From positions 1 to 7,225 of the forward strand of contig DMFQ01000138.1 in assembly GCA_003450555.1 (NCBI GenBank): a stretch of DNA of 7,225 nt, written 5' to 3'. Made by a program: the position numbers and the translations under genes. Shown here in pieces: positions 1 through 6,474 of the stretch. The first letter of the stretch is position 1; each line of letters begins with the position of its first letter. This DNA is from Ktedonobacter sp. (GTDB lineage Bacteria > Chloroflexota > Ktedonobacteria > Ktedonobacterales > Ktedonobacteraceae). The notes under the pieces were generated by a model. It was not told the origin of the DNA and ran no database searches. It saw only the letters and a list, made by a program, of their open reading frames with translations.

Positions 1-58
1 CCATGCACGGCCTCTTTCAGACCCAACAATGCTAGCGCAAGTTCGCAATGAAAAATGA

Positions 59-481
59 TCACGGAGCAGGATTCTGTGGGAGCAGTAATGCTAGCAGGAC
101 AGGCACAAGCACTATCAGGGCAGTGATCGCCAGGGACCAGAGGGCAGCACGAGACGGTCTTGCTGCACCTTGCAGTTGCCACCTTACCACGCGCCGCAAC
201 GTAAGCACGATAGCAACTATGAAGACCACTAGAGCAATAACAAGGCCAACAATTAAGGTGATTATTGCCGCTTGTTGCTGCACGAAAAATCCCGACGAGG
301 CGAAAAACTGGCGCACGAGGGCAGTAACAGCCAGGGCGGTCGCAACGATCACTACTAGCAGCACCAGGGGAACGAAGCCAATAAGCGTCTCACGTAACGC
401 TCTGTTCACCCGGGGTGATGATGGACTTTGCATTGACTGTTTGGAGTCAGTAGACGAAGAGCCTGAAGAAAATGAAGACAT
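59..481 (-). CDS. Small three-helix membrane protein of unknown function
   Basis: This 140-residue protein is not a family I recognise. Its N-terminal 25 or so residues are Ser-rich and polar. Three strongly hydrophobic segments follow at about residues 34-56, 71-95 and 112-134. A short basic loop (RRVVRW, 96-101) lies between the second and third, and the tail is short and Pro-containing. This predicts an integral inner-membrane protein. The start is supported by AAAGGG at 488-493, six bases upstream of the ATG. It lies 21 bp downstream of the alpha/beta hydrolase gene on the same strand with no terminator between, so the two are probably co-transcribed. The opposite-strand reading frame over the same bases is Thr/Arg/Cys-rich with no domain and was discarded. 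That it is a gene is fairly secure; its role is unknown, perhaps a partner of the membrane-anchored hydrolase (inference from position only). Confidence 0.72.
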   Translation of the reverse strand: MSSFSSGSSSTDSKQSMQSPSSPRVNRALRETLIGFVPLVLLVVIVATALAVTALVRQFFASSGFFVQQQAAIITLIVGLVIALVVFIVAIVLTLRRVVRWQLQGAARPSRAALWSLAITALIVLVPVLLALLLPQNPAP

Positions 482-502
482 ATTATTCCCTTTGTGATCG
501 CC

Positions 503-1537
503 TCAGGCTGTCCCACTATCAGATCCAAGGGCAGCGGTATAAAAGGCGATGATGCGATCGACATACACTTTTCCTAATGTGTTGAAGGATTGAGCGTGGT
601 CAGCACCAGGCACAGACCATGTTTGTACATTGGCGTTAGGAGCAGAACGGGCGGCTGCAGCCAGCATATCCATATTCGATGGGGGAATGTATTTATCGGC
701 GGCACCGTGAATGAAGAGTATGGGGCGCGGCGCGATCTGGGCCACGAAGTCAACCGGACGATCGGCATAGAAGTTCACGCCATAGAGCGCCTGCGTGCTA
801 AGGAGGGCGCCAGGGGTGAACAGCTGAGGAAGATGGTCACCCAGAGGAATCTGGCGCTCCAGGAGGGGAATAATATCGGCATAAGCGCAGTCCGACACGA
901 CGGCACGAATGGCTGGCTCTTGCGCTGCTGCCATAATAAGCGTGGCCGCTCCCATCGAGACGCCCCAACCGCCTATGGCCCTTGGACGCCCTAGTTCGGG
1001 ATAAGGAAGTGAGCCAGCCTTCAAGAAATCTACGGCTCCAAGGACGTCGCGCTGTTCAAAGTAGCCGAGTGAGAGTGGTGCGGGAGGCGACTCGCCAGAG
1101 CCGCGCATGTCGAAGGCAAGCACAGCAAAACCATCTTTAGCAATTGCACCACTGAGATTGAGCAGGCCAGCAGCTTTATCGGCACGATTGGTGCGCGTGC
1201 CATGTACTATAATGATTGTGCGCTGTGCCGTCAAATTGCCGTTTGGGAGGACGCCGGGGATGAACCAGCCACGCAGTTGAATATGGTCATCTCTACTGGG
1301 GAAGGTAACATAGTGAAACTTCAGACCCAGTAAGGCTGGCGTGGCATACAGCGGTTTTTGCGGTATATAGACCAACTGTGTAGCGATATAGAGCGAGAGA
1401 GCCACGTAGAGAACGGTAAACACGGTTGAGATGATAAGCAGAACAACTACAATTCTGCGCAAGGCGCCATTTGCTTTGATTGGTGGACTTGTGATGTTGA
1501 AACTAGATTTAGCATGAGGTATTGGGCGAGAAGACAT
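503..1537 (-). CDS. Membrane-anchored alpha/beta hydrolase (serine hydrolase)
   Basis: This 344-residue alpha/beta-hydrolase-fold enzyme is probably held in the cell membrane by one N-terminal helix (residues about 28-53), with the catalytic domain after it. The fold landmarks are in order: the oxyanion-hole HG at 112-113 (VHGTRTNR), DMRGSGES at 143-150, the nucleophile elbow GWGVSMG with Ser194, the acid Asp281 in GAADKYIP, and His314 in GADHAQSF. The triad is complete, so an active esterase, lipase or peptidase-like hydrolase is expected; the substrate cannot be told. The family resembles the 'alpha/beta hydrolase with N-terminal TM' proteins (DUF/BAAT/S9-like). I chose the ATG at 1537 over an in-frame ATG at 1579 because AAGGAGG sits 8 bases before it, and the upstream 14 residues would overlap the probable transcription start. 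It lies 146 bp downstream of coaE with its own candidate promoter, and is followed closely by the small membrane protein gene. Confidence 0.88.
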   Translation of the reverse strand: MSSRPIPHAKSSFNITSPPIKANGALRRIVVVLLIISTVFTVLYVALSLYIATQLVYIPQKPLYATPALLGLKFHYVTFPSRDDHIQLRGWFIPGVLPNGNLTAQRTIIIVHGTRTNRADKAAGLLNLSGAIAKDGFAVLAFDMRGSGESPPAPLSLGYFEQRDVLGAVDFLKAGSLPYPELGRPRAIGGWGVSMGAATLIMAAAQEPAIRAVVSDCAYADIIPLLERQIPLGDHLPQLFTPGALLSTQALYGVNFYADRPVDFVAQIAPRPILFIHGAADKYIPPSNMDMLAAAARSAPNANVQTWSVPGADHAQSFNTLGKVYVDRIIAFYTAALGSDSGTA

Positions 1538-1545
1538 GAGGATAA

Positions 1546-1552
1546 CCTCCTT
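1546..1552 (-). promoter_or_regulatory. Strong Shine-Dalgarno that fixes the hydrolase start
   Basis: The minus strand reads AAGGAGG, then 8 bases, then ATG at 1537. This is a near-ideal ribosome binding site. It argues against translation from the upstream in-frame ATG at 1579, which has no such site. Confidence 0.8.
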
Positions 1553-1597
1553 GACAAATATTACGCTATAACAAAGCATGCACGAACTACTGTGTGC

Positions 1598-1625
1598 AGT
1601 ATACCCTGGAAAATGCTTGAGGTAA
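1598..1625 (-). promoter_or_regulatory. Candidate promoter of the hydrolase/small membrane protein unit
   Basis: On the minus strand TTACCT (1620-1625) and TATACT (1598-1603) are separated by 16 bp. The -10 box matches the sigma-70 type consensus at 5 of 6 positions; the -35 box is weak (3 of 6). Transcription would start near 1591, giving a leader of about 54 bases to the ATG at 1537. A short inverted repeat (TGCAC/GTGCA, 1579-1598) covers the predicted start site and could be an operator, but the arms are only 5 bp. The call rests on consensus matching alone. Confidence 0.35.
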
Positions 1626-1683
1626 CAGTGTCATTTGCCCCATGTCTTACTTGGATTTATGCTAAAGAAACTGGATTCTGAAG

Positions 1684-2322
1684 CTAATTCTTCTCGCTTT
1701 TGGTTTTGTCAGGATCAACAGCGGGGAAACGCATGCAAAAACGTTCAAATGCCGCGGAGACCTGGCGGCGTGTCTCTTCTAAAGTTCCACTATTATCGAT
1801 CACTTCATCCACCATGGCACGCTTACTTGCGCTAGAGGGTTGTGCGAGAATGCGCGCCTTTGCATCTGCTTCACTGAAGGCATTCCGGGTCATCAATCGT
1901 GCCAGTTCCTGCTCTTCCGTACAAACTACCAGCCACTTGCTCTGGCAAAAAGCTCCTGAGCCACCTTCCAATAGTTTCACTGCGTCAATAATGGCGATCC
2001 CCAAACTACTCACTGCGGCTAGTTCGCTCACCAGGGCAATACTTACAGCCGGGTGAACGATTGCCTCGAGTCTCCGCATCGCGTCAACGTCATGAAAAAC
2101 GATACTTCCCAGTGCTTTGCGGTCGACACTTCCATTGGGTGCAATGGCAGCCCCACCAAAGACCTCTCCCACCTTTATCGCAATAGGTTGGTCAGCCTGG
2201 TAGAGGTTATGAACCACGGCATCTGCATCGATGTAACGCTCGGCTCCAAGTTCAAGCAGCATGTGCCCAACAGCGGTTTTGCCACAGGCAATGTTGCCAG
2301 TTATCCCAATTATTCGCGGCAT
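1684..2322 (-). CDS. coaE: Dephospho-CoA kinase
   Basis: CoaE transfers phosphate from ATP to the 3'-hydroxyl of dephospho-CoA, the last step of coenzyme A synthesis, in the cytosol. The 212 residues match the usual length of about 200. Visible motifs are the P-loop GITGNIACGKT at 6-16 (Lys15), the substrate-binding IDADAVVH at 31-38, VDRKALG at 66-72, the HP pair at 90-91, IIDAVKLLEGG at 111-121 (the family's 'D-x-P-L-L-F/Y-E' region), the lid RNAFSEADAKARILAQ at 146-161, and the C-terminal DEVIDNSGTLEET at 172-184. I chose the ATG at 2322 because the P-loop begins 5 residues later, as is normal, and AGGAG (2333-2337) lies 10 bases upstream. An in-frame ATG at 2373 would add 17 residues without homology and would overlap the likely -10 box. 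It is divergent from the caspase-like gene, with the hydrolase downstream. All key residues appear intact. Confidence 0.95.
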   Translation of the reverse strand: MPRIIGITGNIACGKTAVGHMLLELGAERYIDADAVVHNLYQADQPIAIKVGEVFGGAAIAPNGSVDRKALGSIVFHDVDAMRRLEAIVHPAVSIALVSELAAVSSLGIAIIDAVKLLEGGSGAFCQSKWLVVCTEEQELARLMTRNAFSEADAKARILAQPSSASKRAMVDEVIDNSGTLEETRRQVSAAFERFCMRFPAVDPDKTKSEKN

Positions 2323-2363
2323 CTCAGTTATGCTCCTGCCACAGCAAAAAGAACGTTTCTCCG

Positions 2364-2372
2364 AGTATATCA
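2364..2372 (-). promoter_or_regulatory. coaE promoter, extended -10
   Basis: The minus strand reads TGATATACT, a TGn extension joined to TATACT (5 of 6 to the -10 consensus). No convincing -35 box is found 16-18 bp upstream, which is common for extended -10 promoters. The predicted start near 2357 gives a leader of about 35 bases that includes the AGGAG site. The identical 9-mer TGATATACT recurs, on the plus strand, ahead of the phosphoribosyltransferase-like gene (6463-6471). Confidence 0.45.
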
Positions 2373-2449
2373 CAACAATGGGTGTGGCTCACGTTCAAAT
2401 CCCTCCAAAAAGTACTTGTTAAAGCTGATTTATTGCAGGAGGGGCTACC

Positions 2450-2488
2450 ATGTATCGTACAATAGCAAAGTTATTTGTGGGTGAATAG
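2450..2488 (+). CDS. Possible 12-residue leader ORF ahead of the caspase-like gene
   Basis: AGGAGG at 2437-2442 is followed after 7 bases by an ATG that opens a 12-codon frame, MYRTIAKLFVGE, ending in TAG at 2486-2488. This is 28 bases before the start of the caspase-like gene, which has its own AAGGAG. The ribosome binding site is as good as any in the window and is not needed by another gene, which is why the frame is listed. It could be a leader peptide, a translated upstream ORF affecting the downstream gene, a decayed gene start, or chance. The peptide shows no attenuator-like run of one amino acid, and I see no obvious terminator hairpin after it. Confidence 0.3.
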   Translation: MYRTIAKLFVGE

Positions 2489-2503
2489 AACGCTATTTTA
2501 TTT

Positions 2504-2509
2504 AAGGAG
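2504..2509 (+). promoter_or_regulatory. Ribosome binding site that sets the caspase-like start
   Basis: AAGGAG stands 7 bases before the ATG at 2517. The in-frame ATG at 2475 has no such site and adds 14 residues ahead of the conserved first strand of the caspase fold (LGLVIGVNSY). The start at 2517 is therefore preferred. Confidence 0.75.
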
Positions 2510-2516
2510 CAAGCCT

Positions 2517-4340
2517 ATGGGCAGACGCCTGGGACTTGTCATTGGGGTAAATTCCTATCAGGATAGTGCTTTTCGACCACTGCAATATGCCGAAACTGAC
2601 GCACGAGCGATTGCGCAATGGTTGGTAAACACACAAGGTGGAAACTGGGCACCCTCTGATGTACAACTTGTACAGGGCGCATATGCTACACGCGAACTGG
2701 TCGAGACGCTCATCACTCATTTATGCGTGAACGTTGCCGGGCCGGGAGACCTTGTCTTCGTTTACTTTGCCGGACACGCCTTCCTGGATGAATTACACGG
2801 CGAGGGATACCTGGCGCTTTCAAATACAAGCTATCAACAGCCCAACACAGGGATCCACCTTCCAACCTTAGCACAGCAATCAATGGGACGGAGCCGCGCG
2901 GCTCATGTCGTGTTCATGTTCGACTATTTCCAGACAGGTCAGTTTTGGAGCAGACATCGCCAGTCTCCTTACGACAGCAGACCCCTTCTTGGCGCAACTA
3001 TCCTCACTGCTCTGCAACAAACCAACGATCGCTTGATTCTTTGCTCTTGCCGTGGGAACGAGATTGCACCTGAATCTGGGGAAAAAACGTTGGGGATCTT
3101 TGCATATCGCATGATTTTAGGTTTCTGCGGTCCCGCAAATGATCCAGCTAGCAAGCAGACTACTCTTCAAAGCCTCAATGCGTTTCTTAGAAGCTCACTC
3201 GGCGAACAACAACGCCCACAACTTTATGGACAAGAACGAACACCCACTGTTCTGGTCGGAGAGATGCCAGCAGCATCAGCAGTTGCACCGCAAAGCGGAC
3301 AGTTTCCTTACGTACCAGGTGGACAGTCTCCTGCTGCATTTTCGCCCGGAGTATCGCCTGCGCCCCCTTATGCACCTCGACAAACAGCAACTACAGATAT
3401 GGTCATGAATCAGGCGTTTCAAAGCGCAGTTGCCACAGCGCAGATGTCACCGACAACCTCTGGCCTACTTATGCTCTCAGAAGTGGACCAACAATGCGCC
3501 AACCTCCTGATGCAGGCACGTCAATGGATTAAGCTGCAGAATCCGGTAGAAGCATTCAACACTGTCGAGCAGGTCCTGCATATTGCGCCAAACAACGTTA
3601 CGGCACTTGTTCTCAAAGGGCAACTGCTGGGCACTGTTGGGCGCTTTCAAGAAGCCCTTGAAGTTGTCGATCAAGTGTTGAAGAAAGATACCAACAATGC
3701 TTTGGCGTGGAGTATGCGGGCCGCTTTGCTGTCAAACACCGATCAATATCAGATGGCTCTACAGGCTATCGAACATTCACTTGAACTGGATCCCAACGAC
3801 CCCGAAACCTATGCTATAAAAATGAGCATTATGGGCCAGATGGCTGCTTATCAAAGCAAGGGCAACAGTAAAAAACTATTGATACATCCCCCCTCAAAAC
3901 AGGGAGGAGCAGCCTCTTTCTTCATCGACCTGGGCCTACAATTTTTGGGGCTGATGCTGGGCATAGTTGGCGTAGGACTGCCAATCCTCAAACCTACATT
4001 ACCAATCAGCGTGGCCCTGATCCTGCAAAGTCTGGGACTGGCAATTCTGTGTATCAATGCTGCCCGCGGAAGTTTCCTCTACGGCTTTGCCCGTTTCCTG
4101 GTGACCCTGCTTATCAGTGGGATTGCCGTGGCTATCCTGGCGGCGGGAGTCATCCTTGGTGGAGTAACAAAAATTGGGACAGGCCGCGTTTATGTCATGA
4201 TACTCAATAACCACGCACTCCTGGTGCCTCTGCTCTTTTTTGGCACCTGGCTCGCGGCGGCGGCAGCAATACCAGTGCTCATAAGTCTATTAAGCTTGAT
4301 CGCCGGGTTGATATTCGGCGTAAGGAGGAAGAAAAAATAA
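2517..4340 (+). CDS. Membrane-bound caspase-like (C14) protein with TPRs, probable pseudoenzyme
   Basis: This 607-residue protein has several domains. Residues 1-245 resemble the C14 caspase fold: first strand and helix LGLVIGVNSYQ...PLQYAETDARAIAQWL (5-36), the catalytic-His strand LVFVYFAGHA (79-88, His87), and the nucleophile strand VVFMFDYFQTG (131-141). Family members usually read D-x-C-x-S-G there; here it is D136-Y-F-Q-T-G141, so Phe138 replaces the catalytic Cys. The later strand LILCSCRGNEIAPE (173-186) and the GIFAYRMILG helix (193-202) are present. Residues 246-292 are a Pro/Gln/Ser-rich linker. About three 34-residue TPRs occupy roughly 324-428, with a 34-residue spacing between N360, N394 and D428. 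The C-terminus has four or five membrane segments (about 467-491, 495-515, 524-550, 567-600) and ends in a basic GVRRKKK tail. The caspase and TPR parts are probably cytosolic. Expected role: a scaffold, sensor or decoy rather than a protease (inference). It is a single gene, divergent from coaE and convergent with the ABC-F gene. Confidence 0.85.
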   Translation: MGRRLGLVIGVNSYQDSAFRPLQYAETDARAIAQWLVNTQGGNWAPSDVQLVQGAYATRELVETLITHLCVNVAGPGDLVFVYFAGHAFLDELHGEGYLALSNTSYQQPNTGIHLPTLAQQSMGRSRAAHVVFMFDYFQTGQFWSRHRQSPYDSRPLLGATILTALQQTNDRLILCSCRGNEIAPESGEKTLGIFAYRMILGFCGPANDPASKQTTLQSLNAFLRSSLGEQQRPQLYGQERTPTVLVGEMPAASAVAPQSGQFPYVPGGQSPAAFSPGVSPAPPYAPRQTATTDMVMNQAFQSAVATAQMSPTTSGLLMLSEVDQQCANLLMQARQWIKLQNPVEAFNTVEQVLHIAPNNVTALVLKGQLLGTVGRFQEALEVVDQVLKKDTNNALAWSMRAALLSNTDQYQMALQAIEHSLELDPNDPETYAIKMSIMGQMAAYQSKGNSKKLLIHPPSKQGGAASFFIDLGLQFLGLMLGIVGVGLPILKPTLPISVALILQSLGLAILCINAARGSFLYGFARFLVTLLISGIAVAILAAGVILGGVTKIGTGRVYVMILNNHALLVPLLFFGTWLAAAAAIPVLISLLSLIAGLIFGVRRKKK

Positions 4341-4345
4341 CTGGG

Positions 4346-6307
4346 TTATTCGCTTACTGTTTCCGCCAACCGCTCCCACTCAACAAGAAGCTCATCTACA
4401 TACATCCTTGCCTGTTCGTATTCGGTTGCAAGTTGCGTTAGTTGCGCTGCATCGGCGTTGAACGCGGCCTGGGATAATGCTTCTTCTACGGTCTTCACGC
4501 GCGCTTCGGCCTTCTCAATTTCACGCTCCACATCTTCCACTGTCCGTTCCTTGACCTTCCCACTTCTCTTTCCCTTCGCTCTAGCGGAGGACGGAGCGGT
4601 TCTCGCTGCTGTTGCAGACCCATTTGTCGCATTGTCCTCATTCTTCGTACGGGATGAGATAGGGGAGGTGGGGATATCCAGCACAATTGGCTGCTTACGC
4701 GTACGATATTCGGTATAATTCCCCATATAGGGAATCAAGACCCCATCTTCGATAACCCACACCTTAGTTGCCAGACTATCGATAAAATAGCGGTCGTGCG
4801 AGACAAAGAGCAGCGTTCCCTCAAATTCCCCTAAAACTTCTTCAAGAAATTGGCGCGACTGTAGATCAAGGTGATTCGTTGGCTCATCTAAGATCAGCAG
4901 ATTGGACCCCTGAAGCGTCAGTTTCGCCAGGGCCACCCGGCTTCGCTCTCCGCCGCTCAAGCTGCCAATAGGCTTGAAAACGTCATCGCCAGAAAAGAGG
5001 AAACGTCCAAGAAAGGTACGCGCCCCCTCTTCACTCAAGACACTCACCTGGCGAATTTCGTCAATGATACTCCGTCCTGTGTTGAGACCGGCATGGGTTT
5101 GTGAATAATACCCTATGCGTACATTATGACCTACATAAACGTGCCCACCAACGGGCGGTAGCTCACCAATGATCGTGCGCAGGAGGGTGGTTTTGCCAGA
5201 GCCATTTGGCCCAAGCAGGCCAACACGATCGCCACGCAACAGCTCCAGGTCGGCCACCCTGACCAGCTCGGTGCGCTGTTTCGCTTCATCTATATAGCCA
5301 GCAGCCAGCTTTTGCGTCGAAATCACTACCAGTCCACTATCGACAACCGAGGTAAACTCGAAACGCATCTCGGGAAAATCCTGGGGGCGTTCGACTCGAT
5401 CCATACGATCAAGCAGTTTTTGACGACCTCGCGCTTCACGGCTGCGCTGACCGGCCTTGTAGCGACGAATAAAATCCTCCGTATGGGCGATATGTGCCTG
5501 TTGCGCCTCATATTCGCGCGAGCGGCGTTCCATGCGCTCCTCGCGCAAATGAAGATATTTTGTATAGTTACCCGGGTATTCTTCAATGCGCCCAAAGGCC
5601 GTTTCAATAGTACGTGAAACAATCTTATCCAGAAAGTAGCGATCGTGGGCTACAACAACCATCGCGCCCTTCCAGCCAGCGAGATATGTCTCCAACCACT
5701 CCAGGGCCGCCAGGTCAAGATGGTTGGTCGGCTCATCCAGCAAAAGAAGATCAGGCTCTTGTAAAAGCAGTTTTCCCAGGGCAGCCCGCGTCTGCTGTCC
5801 ACCGCTGAGCTGTAGAACGGGTGCTTCTTGCTGTTCACGCGTGAAGCCCAGGCCATCAAGCACCTGGTCAACACGGTTTTCATAGGTGTAACCACCAGCA
5901 TGCTCGAAGCGTGCCTGCAATTCGGCATAGCGCTGCAGCAGTTGTTCATGGAGGACTGGCTCAGCTATGGCCGCCGGGCTTGCCAATGCCTGGCCAAGCT
6001 CGTTTATTTCATGCTCCCACTGGCGCACCTCCGCGAAGACGGTAAGCATTTCCTCGCGCAGTGTATTCTCGGCCTGAAAGTCTGTGACCTGCAGAAGATA
6101 GCCAATACGCGTGTGTCGGGCTACCGCAACCACGCCCTCATCTGCCTCCTCGCGTCCCGCTAAAATATTGAGTAACGTCGATTTACCGGCACCATTGGGA
6201 CCTACAAGTCCGATACGATCATCTTCATTGATTTGAAAGCTTACACCGCTAAAAATCCGTTCCGCACCGAATGATTTTCCTACCTGTATGACACTCGCTA
6301 TTGGCAT
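4346..6307 (-). CDS. ABC-F family ATPase (ribosome-associated, Uup/YdiF-like)
   Basis: This 653-residue protein has two ABC ATPase domains and no membrane segments, the hallmark of ABC-F proteins, which bind the ribosome's tRNA exit site and act in translation or antibiotic resistance. Domain 1 has Walker A GPNGAGKST (36-44), signature LSGGQQ (167-172), Walker B LLLLDEPTNHLDL (187-199, Glu192) and the switch His221. Domain 2 has GPNGSGKTT (366-374), LSGGER (450-455), LILDEPTNHLDL (471-482, Glu475) and His504. All catalytic residues are intact. The basic inter-domain linker (about 250-310; REERMERRSREYEAQ, RRYKAGQRSREARGRQ) is the P-site tRNA interaction motif region. A low-complexity spacer (545-590) leads to a C-terminal coiled coil (590-650), as in Uup and YdiF. 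Subfamily cannot be fixed, so I give no symbol. The start is supported by AGGTGA (6318-6323), 10 bases upstream. It is divergent from the phosphoribosyltransferase-like gene. Confidence 0.93.
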   Translation of the reverse strand: MPIASVIQVGKSFGAERIFSGVSFQINEDDRIGLVGPNGAGKSTLLNILAGREEADEGVVAVARHTRIGYLLQVTDFQAENTLREEMLTVFAEVRQWEHEINELGQALASPAAIAEPVLHEQLLQRYAELQARFEHAGGYTYENRVDQVLDGLGFTREQQEAPVLQLSGGQQTRAALGKLLLQEPDLLLLDEPTNHLDLAALEWLETYLAGWKGAMVVVAHDRYFLDKIVSRTIETAFGRIEEYPGNYTKYLHLREERMERRSREYEAQQAHIAHTEDFIRRYKAGQRSREARGRQKLLDRMDRVERPQDFPEMRFEFTSVVDSGLVVISTQKLAAGYIDEAKQRTELVRVADLELLRGDRVGLLGPNGSGKTTLLRTIIGELPPVGGHVYVGHNVRIGYYSQTHAGLNTGRSIIDEIRQVSVLSEEGARTFLGRFLFSGDDVFKPIGSLSGGERSRVALAKLTLQGSNLLILDEPTNHLDLQSRQFLEEVLGEFEGTLLFVSHDRYFIDSLATKVWVIEDGVLIPYMGNYTEYRTRKQPIVLDIPTSPISSRTKNEDNATNGSATAARTAPSSARAKGKRSGKVKERTVEDVEREIEKAEARVKTVEEALSQAAFNADAAQLTQLATEYEQARMYVDELLVEWERLAETVSE

Positions 6308-6376
6308 TTGTCGTTTCTCACCTGGGGTCTATAACGCTATCTCTCTATACATACTATTTTTAGAGCGAGGCTAGCG

Positions 6377-6388
6377 TATCATATCGCG
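6377..6388 (-). promoter_or_regulatory. Candidate -10 region of the ABC-F gene, inverted copy of the 6456-6467 element
   Basis: The minus strand reads CGCGATATGATA, containing TATGAT (5 of 6 to the -10 consensus) about 70 bases before the ATG at 6307. No good -35 box lies at 16-18 bp. The same 12-mer, with one change (CGTGATATGATA), occurs on the plus strand ahead of the divergent gene. The leader of about 65 bases shows no structure I can name. Confidence 0.3.
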
Positions 6389-6442
6389 GCATTTCATGCA
6401 AGCGGAGTTCAAAGCATCAAAGTAGAATGAATTGCGATAGTG

Positions 6443-6471
6443 TTGGCTATGGGGGCGTGATATGATATACT
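6443..6471 (+). promoter_or_regulatory. Promoter of the phosphoribosyltransferase-like gene
   Basis: TTGGCT (6443-6448) and TATACT (6466-6471) are separated by 17 bp, and the -10 carries a TGn extension (TGATATACT). The match is 4 of 6 and 5 of 6 to sigma-70 consensus. An alternative -10, TATGAT (6461-6466), overlaps it. With TATACT the transcript would begin near 6478, inside the first codons of the longest frame (ATG 6475). With TATGAT it would begin about 6473-6475, giving a leaderless message. Confidence 0.5.
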
Positions 6472-6474
6472 GAA

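Noticed and set aside
1..58. Possible start of another minus-strand gene at the left edge
   Set aside because: One minus frame reads like an amphipathic peptide (ELALALLGLKEAVH), but there is no start codon with a ribosome site and too few bases to judge. No terminator hairpin is visible here either.
48..497. Plus-strand open frame opposite the small membrane protein
   Set aside because: Its composition (Thr/Arg/Cys-rich, no domain) is that of an antisense reading, while the minus frame gives three clean membrane helices and a ribosome site.
2458..2463. TACAAT as a -10 box for the caspase-like gene
   Set aside because: The box itself is good, but the only -35-like hexamer (TTGCAG, 2433-2438) is 19 bp away and matches poorly, and this start would exclude the mini-ORF's ribosome site. 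I could not name a convincing promoter for this gene.
2053..2484. Plus-strand frame overlapping the 5' part of coaE and the intergenic region
   Set aside because: It is antisense to the highly conserved CoaE P-loop region, has no ribosome site or domain, and runs through the coaE promoter.
3042..3050. C176 and C178 of the caspase-like protein as substitute nucleophile
   Set aside because: They lie on the later LILCSCRGNE strand, away from the normal nucleophile position, so they are not expected to reach His87; kept only as a test in the pseudocaspase finding.
3885..3912. C-run and G-run inside the caspase-like gene as a hairpin
   Set aside because: Only about four base pairs form (CCTC with GAGG), there is no U-tract, and it lies within a coding linker.
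2450..4340. A defence island built around the caspase-like gene
   Set aside because: Neighbours are coaE, an ABC-F ATPase and other ordinary genes; there is no nuclease, toxin, reverse transcriptase, integrase or repeat array.
5312..6163. Plus-strand frames opposite the ABC-F gene (around 5312-5617, 5614-5808 and 5828-6163)
   Set aside because: They are antisense to unmistakable ABC motifs and show no family features.
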